Assembly: GCA_002946415.1 (NCBI GenBank)
Contig: NJPS01000039.1
Span: 248,001 to 312,000, forward strand
DNA length: 64,000 nt
Origin: Rutstroemia sp. NJR-2017a BVV2
Taxonomy: Eukaryota > Ascomycota > Leotiomycetes > Helotiales > Rutstroemiaceae
Reading direction: 5' to 3'
Shown: piece after piece, positions 45,182 through 57,457 of the stretch
How positions within the stretch are numbered: the stretch's first letter is position 1
How the letters are laid out: each line of letters opens with the position of its first letter
Notes under the pieces: generated by a model
The model's input: the letters and a program-made list of their open reading frames with translations, nothing else
Told to the model about the DNA's origin: nothing
Database searches by the model: none
Made by a program: the position numbers and the translations under genes

Positions 45182-48100
45182 ATGGCCGACCTTGAGAGAA
45201 CCATACTGGATCATTACCAGCTCTCAACCGCGCACCCTTCAGAATGGCCCGCCGAGAAAGATAACAGTGATGCTTCGGACGATGAAGAGGAGGAGGCGCC
45301 GAAATCCAAGCAAAATGGATCCATCTCTGCTGCCGCATCGAGGCGGAAGTCAAAATACTTTGCTTTAGAGCGCGCAAGTGATCGGAAGAGTCTCATTCCC
45401 GGGTCGCAGAAAATAGGCAATGGGGTAGAGAATTTGGTGCAGAGAGATGAGCCAGATCCATTGGGTAGTACGGACAGTGTTGTAAGAATTTTGAGGCAGC
45501 TAGGTTTACCGGTGCAAGAGGATATTGGATTACGTTTGTCTTTCTACTCCGGCCGTGGATTGCGCTGATTCTTTCAGGAAATCGATTTTTGTTATCATCT
45601 ACGACGTTTTCCCCGTCTTTATTTCTTTCGCAGGTTCATTCGACCGCCTCTACACAAGATCTACTGCAAGGATTGGATATCCTGTCGAGGTCGATCGACC
45701 AGAAATCTGCTTCTCTGAAAGTTCTCGTCGAGTCTAATTTCGAGCGTTTCGTGCGTGCCAAAGCTACAATCGACAATGTCTATACGGAGATGAAATATCA
45801 AGGCGTGGAACCACCTGCAGCACCCCGAGCTAGACCGCATTCTCGCCATGCAAGCAGAAATAGTTTTAGAACAAGCAGCGGTAACCAGGCCGGAATGATG
45901 AATCCGCTCCCGAACGATGCCAGAAAAAAGAATGCTTTACTGAAAGAAAGTGAATTCGGTGTTCTGGGTATTAAGACACCTCTTCTGGAGGTATCCGCGA
46001 AGGCGGAGGAGGTATGGGGGCCTGCACTAGGTGGGAGAGAAAAGGAAGACAGTTTGAAGGTGGTACTAGGGACCGTTGATCGGTACAAACAATATTATGA
46101 GGTCAACGCGGCCATCACTGACAGTATAAAACGAAGAGACTATGAAAGCATTGTTGAAGAATATACAAAAGCAAAACGATTTGCAGACGACGCCAAGAAG
46201 CTGATGGCTACCTTGGGATCAACGACACCTACTGATGCTCAACTACACCAAATTCTTCTCGCTGCTCGTGTATGGCATGATGTCGAAGAGCAGATAGACA
46301 CATTTAAACGCGATGTGTGGAAAAGACTTACTACATCTCACGGATCTTCTAGAACACATGGGCTCATTGGAGCTCATAGTGATCAGTATATGGAATCAAT
46401 TGCCATTCTCCTTGAACTAGAAGTGGAACAAAGCCCTATCTGGGTTTGGCTACAGAGCTATTATGACCATCTAAAAAACAAAATTCAAGCCACGTCGGAC
46501 CGTTCGAAAGTGGAGATAGAAATTTTACGTCGACGATTGGCAAGCACGGAAAAGCCCGCCTCCCAGCTTACGGCATCTCATTTGCGTTCCCTTGGGCGCC
46601 AAATTGTGGATAACAAGCAAACATCTGTTGATTCTCCGGATGTCATTGAGCTGTGGGAAAAGATAGACTCTTTCTTGCAGGGCATTCTGTCTGCACAGGG
46701 AATCCTTGGCGAAGTCTTAGACTTCTGGCAGACCTCCCAAGGTTTCATAGAAGGGAGAGCACAGAAATCTCTCCCAGTAGGGGTCAACGGGAGATCTCGA
46801 GAGCATCATCGGCTTTCCCAGGAAAATGTCCGTGATTTGGAAAAAGGAATAGTCGAGCTTATAGACATGATCAGAGAAAGCGTGTATGCGCTGTTTGTCG
46901 ACCCACCTATTGACGATATCTCGTCGCTCTTTTCACCGCTACCAATCACTCCACGAACTCCCAGGACGGGTGATTCCTTAACTCCTTCGGCCCTACGAGA
47001 TCCCCGGTTTGCATTCGACGCAAACAACCTACCTCCTCCATCCCCAAGGAGAGGGGAAGCTTGGGAGAAGTTTGCATTCTGGCCTCCGTGGTCCAACTCA
47101 GCAAGTGGAGTGCACTATTTATCAAAATTTCTGGCACTTGTCGGAACCGGTGCGGGTGAAATGTCAACAGTATCCCCTGTGGGCAATGGAGATGGTACAG
47201 CTTTAGAGAGACTCAAAGCTTTAGTGGGAGGCACTCGAGAAAGATGCGTGACGGCCATACTAGCAGCGTGGAATAAAGACGCTGAAAACATCAAGGTCCT
47301 AGAAGATTGGAGACGTTCTAGTGATCAAAGAGATCTAACTCGCATGCCATCCAACTTTAGTGCATTTGAGGGTGTTATACTCTCAGGCATGCAGAAGATA
47401 CTTTACGTTTCCGATGCTTCGATAAAGCAGGGCTCACCTGAGATCATCTTGCCACCGCCACCTAAGCTGTTGCAGATGGTTCGTAGCCAATTTGTAACGA
47501 CTCTTTATAAGGCACTAAGTGGAATGGTGGAGAATGCAGAAAAGGCTGTCAAGAAGACAGACGATGACTGGACAACGGATAGTGATGGCTTGGCAAGCCC
47601 TGAAGCCATGGCAATGGCTACTAGTATGGGTGCTGGCACTGTTAATGCAAGCGATCGGGTATGTCCATTCAATTCATCTCTGACTCTGACTCTGACTAAT
47701 GTGTATAGAATGTTCGAATGCTTCTTACGTTAAGCAATCTGCACGCCCTCCGCTCCAACGTGGTCCCGAGCCTCACCATGCAATTCGAGAATGCCTTTTC
47801 GGTCAAGCTTACAGAAGAGGCTAAGACCATCAAGGATGTCCTTGGCCAAATAGACACTCGTCTCTTCCACTCATACACAAGGGTGCCTGGTGAGACTCTC
47901 CGGGCAATAGTACGCCGCGGAGTTTTGGCACCAGACTGGGCGCCAAAGGACAAGCCGAAAGAAGTTCGGCCTTATGTTTACGAAGCCTTATTAACCCTTG
48001 TTCTCGTCCATACTCAAGTTTCCACCACAGCGTCCTCGCTCACTACGCAAGTGTTGTCATATCTTCTGGAGGAAGTGTCGCAAGAATTCTTGTCGGTGTT

Positions 48101-48407
48101 CAAACAACGTCAACAATTTCCACTCAATTCTCTCATGCAGGCTACTCTGGACATTGAGTTTGTGGCGCAGACGATGAGTCAGTTCACCACAGATCGTGCA
48201 AGTGAAACACAGAGCCAAATCTATCAAGAGCTGGATAAGGGTACCGATGATGAAGCTAGGGCTAAGTTGCAGAAGATATTACCAGGTATGAGAGTTGATC
48301 TCAAGCGATTGAGGGAAGCAAGTAAAGTGGAGTTCGCTTGCTTTAAGAAAGTAAGGAATAAGGGGGGGGATAGGAGCGGAAGTAGTACAACGCAAGGAAG
48401 CACATAA
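45182..48407 (+). CDS. SEC5: Exocyst complex component SEC5
   Basis: Sec5 is a subunit of the octameric exocyst that tethers secretory vesicles at growth sites such as hyphal tips. Exons 45182-45533, 45578-47658 and 47709-48407 give 1043 aa. The N-terminal part is acidic and Ser-rich (DASDDEEEEAPKSK). The conserved Sec5 core starts around LLQGLDILSRSIDQKSASLK and NFERFVRAKATIDNVYTEMK at about 135-190, a pattern shared by exocyst CATCHR subunits. Long helical stretches continue to the C-terminus. Low-complexity Ser/Pro insertions occur near residues 550-590 (PLPITPRTPRTGDSLTPSA), with TPR sites that may be phosphorylated. The first intron is 44 nt. The second intron has a CTGACTCTGACTCTGACT repeat before its acceptor. 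Confidence 0.9.
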
Positions 48408-49565
48408 GGGGGGGTTGGACAGCAGACACGAGTTAAAGTCTGCTTTGTATCTGCAAACAGGGCAGATAGTCTCGATTACCTAAGTTCAGGATAAACTTCA
48501 CAGGTTCATAAACTTTTTTGGCCAACGCATATTGTTTAGTAAAGCAGTCGACTTGCTGTCGTTGTAAAATATCAATGTGTACGCTCTTGCTCATTGAGCC
48601 ACATTGTGTATTCAGAATCTAGGACAATCCAGAAGCCTTTCCGAACACAACTCTTCTAGGACTCCGCTTTCCATTTTCTGTAAATGCGCATTGTTGCCAA
48701 AGTCTCAGCAAGGTTTCCAACTCTCATAAAGTTCACCATCCGTCATCAAATGAATGTCACCAACACTTTCATTCAAAATATTGCACGCTTGTCGGTATGG
48801 TCACCAAGACTGAGCAGAATCTTAAAAATGCTAATACTCACAACGTAGTCGTTCATCCATCATTCGTTCTCTTCTGTTTCCGTTTGGGCCCAACTTTGAG
48901 CAACCATTTCACCGGTCTGTAGAAGCACTAAGCGATCAATGGCAGTTAGATTCAGAGGACAAGAATGAGGTGTGCCGATCACGCATGAAAGGATTTCGTC
49001 GCACACTTTGTGGGGAATGGTGAGGGGGGAATGCATAGTAAAGATGTGGAATAGGGGATGATGTGTGATTGGATAAGTTATGTCTATAAGTTTGTCCCAG
49101 GGACAGCGAGAAACTGGCCTGATGATCAAAGAAAATTGACCGTTGGTTGTGGGAAAGGCAGGGCGTCCAAGCCATCGATGATACACACCAAACACCATGG
49201 GGAGGAGAGGGGTTTGATAGAATAAATTCTTTATTGAAAATTTTGACTCAACTCCTCGTATTGAAAAGATCAACCGCAGGTGCAACATATCCTGATCAGG
49301 TTCTTCAACATCATCATCATAATTATACTTGACCGCGCAATTGTCTGATCTGTGAAAGCTTCACACGCTTCAATTTACGCGACTGCTGATTTCAGTTTAC
49401 GCGACAGTTCTTCCGGTGCCGAACGCGTCTCCCAAGCAACCATTAAAAGATCCCTAGCTGTGTACAATGACCCTTGAACCCATGATGAACTCCCAAGGGA
49501 GTATATCGACGACGTAGAAGATATACTGCGCGCCATACGTGGTCCAAATTCTCCAGCATCGAGAT
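48408..49565. other. Intergenic, no gene firmly supported
   Basis: SEC5 3' flank and ORC4 5' flank (same strand). A minus-strand open frame at 48860-49288 contains a possible 58-codon ORF from a true ATG (MHSPLTIPHKVCDEILSCVI, ending TEENE), but no homology is recognised. CATCATCAT repeats occur near 49309. Confidence 0.4.
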
Positions 49566-52433
49566 ATGGCACCTGGACGGTTAAGCACACGTAAACGTCA
49601 AAGGTCTCAAATTTCTGATGAAGCAGATGAATTATTTCCATTGCCTGCGAGCACATCCGCATCCGCAACGAAACGTCGAAAAGTCGAGACACCTACCTCC
49701 AGATTGGCCGGGCTTTCGAGCCGCTTCAAGAGTTTAATTGGCTTAGGCTCAAAAAAAAATGATCCCAGCGCAGATGAGTTAGGAGACGAAGAGGACATAT
49801 ACGATTTCAAGGCTACCGATGACGAAAACGAGACCACAAATACGCCCAAAACTACAAAGAGCAAGCCTAGCACAAGAAAGCCCCAGGTACAGAAGTCGAC
49901 AGCGAGTGGAGGCGCACCCACTCCGAAGCGCAGCGTCGGGCGACCGCGCAAGAAAAAAGATGGTCTGGAACAAGTGAAAGCCTTGTCCAGACAAGCATTG
50001 GATAAAGGCGCGACGGCGACGGCGAAAGCTGAGCATTCGCCATCCGGTGAAGATGAGGTTGAGCATGCGGGGACGCCTACGAAGCCGGGAAGTAGTCCCG
50101 CTATCAAGATTACATCGAACAAATCATCACCAGCGCTTGGAACGCATTCTGCTGGAAATCCCGGGTCCCACAGAGTATCCAGTACGTTAAAACGCGGCAG
50201 ACCAAAACTACTACACGAGGAGCTTAGAGATTCCGACACAGCCCTCCCAAGAGGCATCCTCACACCTAGGAAGTCTAGAAATCAGTCAGCCAGGAAGACT
50301 GTGGCATTCGCACAGTCTCCTATTGGAGAATTAGAAGGGTTCAAGGATATTCCGGTAAGTTTTATAGTTGTTCGTTTGAGAATTACGTCCGGTTTAGATA
50401 GTCTGGCTCTATTCAAGAATATATACAAGTATACTAACTCTAAGCAGGCCAAATCCTCGCTCAAGAAACCAGAAACTAAAAAGGCACCAGATACAACGAC
50501 TGATCAAGATGACGAAGATCCCCCGTGTCAAATCTGTGGAGAGCTCGACTCGGAACCTCCGAACGAAATTCTTTTCTGCGACGGTTGTACTCTTGCAGTA
50601 CATCAGAAATGCTACAGTATACCCAAAATTCCAGATGGAGACTGGTTTTGCAAGAAATGTGTGCGTCTTAGACAAGAGGAATCGGAAACCCGAGAAGACA
50701 CCCCTGATGATGGCGAGGAAATCGCTTGTGGGATTTGTAATGGTCTAGAATCCGAGCCGCCCAACGAGATTATACTATGTGACAACTGTGACTATTCGGT
50801 GCACCTGAAGTGTGATAGGATACCCAAAAAACCTCGCGGGAAATGGTTCTGCAAGCAGTGTATTAAAGAGGTGGATGATGGACCGAAGCACGCTGTAGCA
50901 GCCAACGAGTTGCCTAATATACAAGGGTTTGAGGAGCATTTACGATATATGCAAAGGATATTGCTAGACAGACTGACAGGTCAGAGGAGAATCAAGCTCC
51001 GAGGACATGATGAGGAAATGCAGAAAGTGCTGCAGGTAGTAGAGCAGACTGTCTTGGCTGGAGAGGGGAACTCAATGTTAATTATTGGAGCAAGAGGATC
51101 TGGGAAAACTACTGTGAGAGGCGATCCACCATGCTTGCTGTTCCTGACTAACATTGTCATAGCTTGTCGAAACGGCGATATCAAATGTGGCTAAGGACCA
51201 CCGGGAGAACTTTCACGTCGTTCGACTTAATGGTTTCGTCCACACTGATGACCGACTTGCACTGCGTGAAATCTGGCGGCAGCTGGGGCGAGAAATGGAT
51301 AATGAAGATGATCCCAGTGGCAAGGTAAATGCTCACTATATCAAAACATAACCATACGCTAATATTTGCATAGGTCAATAATTATGCGGATACATTGGCA
51401 TCGCTACTAGCTCTTCTCTCTCACCCATCAGAGATTTCAGAGGTTGAAGCAGGCCATGCTGCAAAGTCTGTAATCTTCATTTTAGACGAGTTCGATCGGT
51501 TCACCACCCACTCTAGGCAAACCCTGCTTTATAATCTTTTTGACATAGCACAAGCTAGGAAAGCTCCTATCGCGGTTCTTGGTCTTACAACACGCGTAGA
51601 TGTTGTAGAGAGTCTCGAAAAACGTGTAAAGAGTCGTTTCAGCCATCGTTATGTTCATTTATCACTGCCTCAAAGTCTTCAGGCTTTTTGGAGCATATGC
51701 AAAGAAGGGCTTTTAGTCCATAGCGATGATTACAAGGATGAGGGGCTTGATCTGGCACTCCATGGTCAGCAGGATTTCCTAAAGTTTTGGGAGACTTTGA
51801 TCGAGGTAAGTCTGATGCTAGCTTGTTACAGAAACAATCATAGCTAACTTTTCCCCCTAGGGACTATATAATAACGATACTGTCTTCAAGCAACATCTGC
51901 AGTCGTACTTCTATCGGTCTAAATCTGTGCCTGCGTTTTTCACTTCCTGTGTTCTTCCCGTGGCCAGCGTATCAACACAAAACTTCCCCTTGCGAGGCCA
52001 TTCATTCAACCTCTCGTCAAATACCCTGTCGGCGCCAGATTCTAAACTCCATATTCTGCAGGGTCTATCTGATCTTGAGCTTGCTATGTTGATAGCTGCC
52101 GCAAGGCTTGATATCATTCTAGATACGGATACTTGCAATTTTGCTATGGCATACGACGAGTACAGCTCTTTGACGTCACGCCATAAGATCCAGACTTCTA
52201 GCACGGGAGTTACCGCACTCGGAGGTAGTGCCAAGGTATGGGGACGGGAAGTGGCTTTGGGTGCTTGGGAACGATTGGTCGATTATGATGTACTTATACC
52301 AGCAGCTATAGGTGCGGCACAGGTTGGTGGACTGGCGGGTCGCATGTGGAAAGTTGACGTTGCTCTCGAAGAAATTCCAGGCTGCGTGGATAGTTTGCCA
52401 GGGGTCATGCAAAGATGGTGTCGGGAAATCTAA
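49566..52433 (+). CDS. ORC4: Origin recognition complex subunit 4 with AT-hooks and two PHD fingers
   Basis: ORC4 is a AAA+ subunit of the six-protein complex that marks replication origins in the nucleus. Exons 49566-50354, 50448-51113, 51163-51324, 51374-51805 and 51861-52433 (all phase 0) give 873 aa. The N-terminal 260 residues are basic and disordered with two AT-hook-like cores (VGRPRKKKD near 121-131, LKRGRPKLL near 208-216). Two C4HC3 PHD fingers follow at about 288-335 and 355-400, each with SEPPNEI. The AAA+ module has Walker A GARGSGKTT (about 477-485, cut by an intron just after) and Walker B VIFILDEFDRF near 572. The winged-helix C-terminus ends in GVMQRWCREI. A frame extension upstream of 49566 has no ATG. 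Yeast and animal ORC4 lack the PHD part. Confidence 0.92.
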
Positions 52434-53149
52434 CTCGGTGTCAATGTAATGGGACAACGACATTGTATTCGCACTGGTCCGTCTTTGTCGATATGCCGTA
52501 GTCGGTAACACATAATCGCCCGTGTTCTTAGTGAAAAAAATCTAACGCTTACCATTATTGGGATGCGGATATTTGCAGATGTCCATTGCCAGCCTTGCAC
52601 GAGAATTCATGGTAAGTTCTGCGTTTCTCGTGATTCTAATTTATTTGGTTCCTCATTTCTGTTCATGTCTTTAATTAACAAAACTCTCTCAGGTAGAAGA
52701 ACGCAAACAAAAGCGAGGCAAGCACCGCGAAGCAGATGAGCGTGATTGCGTTGAGAACTTTCCCCCGGTTTCCCCGCTTTCAATTCACATTATTCAATAG
52801 TGAGGCTGACTGGCTGCATATGCTTCAATCATATTTTCCAGTAATGATATATGATGTCCTTAAGCCACAATATGCTCCGACAACATGCATTGCTTATTTT
52901 ATTGTTGATTCGTTGAGTATATGGTTTTGGTTACACATTACTGTCTTTCAAACTCACCGACTGGGAAAGTGTTATTATTCCTACCAAATGTTCCGTCACA
53001 CAGAGAGCATCTCGGGGTAAGCTCAAGCTAGATGAGGCTCAAAATCAGAGACTGAATAAGATTACTTTTCTTGAATCGTTTCTTGCCATTGTGTCTCCCT
53101 TAGTCTATCAATTGAACCATTTCTTGTTTCTTTGGAACGTTAAACAACA
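52434..53149. other. Short intergenic region between ORC4 and the proline-rich gene
   Basis: Holds the ORC4 3' flank and a candidate spliced small ORF (52579-52800), listed separately. The rest is AT-richer with no motif of note. Confidence 0.4.
52579..52800 (+). CDS. Candidate spliced microprotein (46 aa), unrecognised
   Basis: ATG at 52579 opens MSIASLAREFM, which meets a perfect GTAAGT donor (exon end 52611). After TCTCTCAG the frame resumes at 52693 with VEERKQKRGKHREADERD and ends at TAG 52800. The 81-nt intron contains a TTAATTAAC stretch near its 3' side. The product would be basic/acidic and hydrophilic. No family is recognised, and it could instead be a spliced 5' or 3' UTR or chance. 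Confidence 0.3.
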
Positions 53150-55959
53150 ATGGATATTACGACTGGAGATTTAGTAACTAGCCTTACAAGCACAGCAGCG
53201 TTTGCTGAAAAGCTTTCCGATGTCTTCAACAACCATGCTTTGACGAGCAGTTTTGAGTCTAACGGTGTGCGGGACCATGTGAATGTTCTCTCCACTACCA
53301 TTACCCCATTGAAGCAAGTATGCTGTCTTCTGGAGGATGAAGTAAGGGGTAATGGGAAGCCATTATTCAGTGCCGAAGGTTTGCAATATGTCAGCGTTCT
53401 TGTCAAAGAATGCGCTACAAAGCTGGCTAAGATTGCCCCTGTTGTCGCTGTCGCTCGTACCGACGTGAGGCAGGATAAGAAGTGGAAACATACGAGCAGG
53501 AAGCTTAAGACGGACATCGTTGTTTCGCCAGCAGAATTAACGCTTGATGAAACAAAGCTCTTGAACGACCTTGAGTACGCGGCCTGGCACCGAGTGAGTG
53601 GACACACTAGGAATTACTTCCAACGGCTTGGTGAAGTCCAAGTCCGGCTTCTCTTGGTACAGCAGGTCATCGCTCTTGGTATACTCTCTAAAAATGCGTG
53701 AGTGTGTCTAATCAATGTGGTATTCATCTAACTGACAGAATTAGCTCCTCTGGAAAAGTGGACATTGAGAAGATTGTTGGCCAACATGAACTCATCACTC
53801 GGACAGCAAAACTTGCTGGGATCCCGCAACCTGGTCATCGCAGACTGATTCTCCGTCGCTCTTCGCTCAGCAGTTCTAACAGCTCAAGCAGCGATGATTT
53901 TAGTAGTTCTGATGATGACGGGACTTCTATAATCTCAATTCGGAGACCGGCTGGACCTCCTTACGGCCCACCGCCCCCTCCACCTCCCACCTTTCGTCCT
54001 CCGCCTCCCTGTGGTCCTCCGCCTCCCTGTGGTCCTCTGCCTTCCCGTGCTCCTCCACCATTTTCTGTTCCTGACTCCTCGATTCCGTTGAATCCAGGGC
54101 GTTCAGACCCCCCGGGTCCTCCACAACGTTCCGGTCCACTCCCACCTCTAGGTTCCACTCCAGTCTCTGGCACATCATTTCCCTCATATACACCACCCTC
54201 GCTCCAAGCCACCGCTATGCCAACTCCACATCTTACAAATATGGTTAGTTTCATGGCAGGGCGATGTTTTACTGCTCTCGCATCAATCCATAGCTAATGA
54301 TATCAAGGTTAAGCCTCCATCGTATGAGAGTCACGCTGGTATAAGTTTAGCAGCAAGGAAGTCGAAGCCCTCTACATTTTATGCAAATCTAGGTGCAGCC
54401 TGTGCAGGAAAAAATCAAGACGTCAAGAAAGAATCAGAGGACCTGACCAGGAAACTTACGGCGAAAGACGAACAGTAACTTACCCCTCTCTTTCCCTAGA
54501 TGACACTAACTGTTGCAGACCAAGATCTCCTGAAGGTCGACTCTTCAGCTCTCAGCATAACTCTCTCAGCTTCAAGATCAAATCATTTTTTCGAAGCAAG
54601 GAATCTCTTGCTCGGGAGATGAAAGCCGTTCTCGAGAATACTCAATGCGTGCTTCAAGCGTTTCTCATGGAAACTCATGATATACGTCCTATCCCTCACT
54701 CTACTTTCCACAGCCTGGAGGCTACCCATATGCGCGATATCCTCAGTCAGCTAAACGGAAACACCTGGTTTGAGACGTATAGCAAACTCACCTTACATGA
54801 ACATTATACTCTCGATGCTACGATTCGTCAGGGTTTGGATCCCAACGAAAAGACGAAGCGGGAGGTCGTTGTCCTCAAGCTTTTGCAACAAAATAAAGCA
54901 AACGCATGGCTACGACTCCTGACCAAAAGTCTCGGCAGTGAATTTCCATTTCCCCATCATCTCAGTGAGCGAGTCGTCCTAGTTATCCTCCGAGAACAAT
55001 TGGTGGACGAGGAGAGGAAGATGTTAATTCCTCGTGCTCCACCTCCCGGTCCCCCTCCCGGTCCCCCTCCCCCTAGTGGACCGAATTTGCACAACGCTCC
55101 TCTGCGTTCTGGTCCTGGCCCTCAAGCAATGGAAACCTACCATGAATTTACCATCCGAGTTGCGGATCGTGGACCGAACGAGCCACGAATATGGGATCGT
55201 GCCGTCATCACTGAAGAGTCAAATACCGAAACAGCCAAGCTCGATCGTGTTGAAGCATTCGCCAGACGCGGCGGTGGGATTATAGCTGCCCAATTACGTC
55301 TCACCGAGCAACAAACATTCCAGGTGTCAACATTGATGGATCATCTCAAAGCCTCCGAGACAGACAGTAAGTTTGAATGGTGCTGGGTAGAGCTCAGCTT
55401 GTATGATGATGAAGGAAGAGAATGCTGGATCATTGGCGGAGCGTCTGAATGGACGAAACTTCACTTGATTGCTATGAGATGTTTGAAGAAGGAATACCGA
55501 CCTGGCGGGGTGTATTATCGCCCGGCCATCGAAAGGCTACCACCGCCGCCGCCGCACTTTCGCCTAGGTCCTGCCTTGAATCCACACACTGGGTTACCCG
55601 CCCCGGGGCCTCCAGCTCCCCCGATAATTACTCATCCTCCTGGTCCTCCCATGCACAACATTCCTCCTATCAGCTACCCTCCGATCGTGCCCCGCCCCAT
55701 GAGAAGCGCAAGACGTAGACGTTTGCCTGGTTCCGAAAGCTCTGGAAGTGATACCGATTACAGTAGTGATACAAGCCATAGGAATAGCAGAAGGAGAAGA
55801 CGTTTCCAAGAGAGACGATACCGGAGTGATAGCGATAGCGATGAGAAAAGCGACGATGATGAAGATCCCCTTAAAATTGACTTGAAGCTAAAAAGAGGAG
55901 ATGATGTGGTCAAGAAGTTGTTGGAACTGTGGACTCCTCAGTCAGAAGAAACTACATAA
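53150..55959 (+). CDS. Large proline-rich fungal protein with helical N-terminal domain, function unknown
   Basis: Four exons (53150-53697, about 53745-54243, 54308-54474, 54519-55959) join to about 884 aa. Residues 1-183 (ITTGDLVTSLTSTAAFAEKL, LKQVCCLLEDEV) resemble the helical N-terminal domain seen at the front of many fungal STAND/NLR and ankyrin proteins, but no NACHT or repeat domain follows. Two proline tracts occur, at about 245-330 (GPPPPPPPTFRPPPPCGPPP) and about 500-515 (PPPGPPPGPPPPSGP). Between them lies KIKSFFRSKESLAREMKAVL with a helical, charged region. The segment around YHEFTIRVADRGPNEPRIWD begins a region I do not recognise. The C-terminus is Arg/Ser-rich (RRRRRFQERRYRSDSDSDE) with a final KRGDDVVKKLLELWT helix. 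The acceptor before exon 2 may instead be 53739, adding two codons. Confidence 0.72.
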
Positions 55960-57457
55960 AAACAGAACGAAATAGGCAGGCAGTAGACGCTAATTTTCAG
56001 CGCACGTCAACCAGCATAATTCAGGACATGGAGTGGATATTCAACAGCTAGGCGTATGATTAATCTCTTTACTTCAAGCGCGAATAATTGACATATAAGT
56101 AACGAACATAATGGACTTGCGGCGATTCAACACCAACTACAATATATTCTACTTTAGAAACATCAAGAGTTGTAGAGTTACCCAAAAATACGTAATCCAC
56201 AGTCTTATTCATAGGTGTGACTCGTGTGAGCAGCACTACACAGATGCAAATAGATTGGGGAAGTGAAGCCTACTCTCCCTCTAGATGGACCAAGACAAGG
56301 AAATCGGATCTGTATAGAACGTCGGGAGATATTTATTGTTGTCTCTGCTCCTGCCTGCTTTATTATCGGTCAACAGTTGCATCTACTTTCCTTCGTTTCT
56401 GCCTTTGCAACAACACGTAATGACGGTTTGCCCACCTTCGAGGCTTCGTGTCGTTAGTTTTGAACTTTTGGGTTGTGATAGAGTTTGAAGCGCTCGCAAA
56501 CCCTATTTCACATCTACTTCTTCAAGACCAATTTTCATTTTCGACACATGTCCATTAGCCGATCGAGATGTTCACTATACTTTGTGCCCTTTCACGCGTA
56601 TAACCGTCTTGCGTATTTCCCATCAGTTTGTCTTCTCCAATTTGGTAACGCACTTTTATAGTGCAAGTGCTTGGCAGGTGATCGCCTTTTGAACCTTGGT
56701 TCTTCTCCAGACTCACCATTTTAAGAGCCCAGAAATTCAACTAATATCTACCTAATTCATCGCCTAGCGTTCATCATAATCCTTCCTGGAATCATCACAG
56801 CTTTTTACCTTGTACTTTCGTAAGGCCTAGACCACGTTTTGAGCACTGTTAAATTGATTTTAGGGCACGAAGCACATTTTGCCGGTTTGCAATTCGGTCT
56901 CACGAATAATTTCTCCCCGAATAGTTATCCTGACTACAGTATCGTGGGCCAAGAAATCCTAGGAATCCCGCGCCAGGAAACTCGAGCTCTGTAAATACAT
57001 CGACCTCATAAGACTTACTGGTATACAGTGACGTATATACTTCCACTGCCGCACTATTTCTATAAATTTTGAGAAGGGATGAGAATCATATGATAGATAC
57101 AATTTCTAGAGATCTTGGTACACTAATAGCCCTACAAGAGTTAAGCTACTCGGTTATGGCTGTGGATTAAGGGGAAAATGAGAATAAGTAGGTAGTCTAA
57201 ACTCAAATAGACTGATTATGTAGAATATCCATGGTACTGCTAGGCAATTCAGTTCAATTCAAAATCTTTGAATGCACTTATTTGACTCCACTAATGCCTA
57301 AAGTATTTCCTTAATTCAATGCCTCCAAATTCCAAACAGCTGTTTTGCATGATTGCTGCTGCATTCACGACAGCTTGAGGTATCACTGACAAACAAATTT
57401 TGGCAATCTGTGAGCCGCTTGGACGACTTCCCGACCCTTCGACGTTACGAAATCACC
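55960..57457. other. 1.5-kb intergenic region, no gene seen
   Basis: Downstream of the proline-rich gene and upstream of the arrestin-like gene. Short ORFs (56217-56420, 56263-56457, 56555-56740) lack support. The open frame of the next gene extends upstream to 57353 but only to a TTG, so a further 5' exon here cannot be excluded. Confidence 0.45.

Noticed and set aside
48860..49288. Possible short gene on the minus strand between SEC5 and ORC4
   Set aside because: Only a 58-codon ATG-initiated stretch, no recognised family and no splice evidence; left as intergenic.
53961..54254. Gly-rich minus-strand ORF
   Set aside because: Antisense of the polyproline tract of the proline-rich gene.
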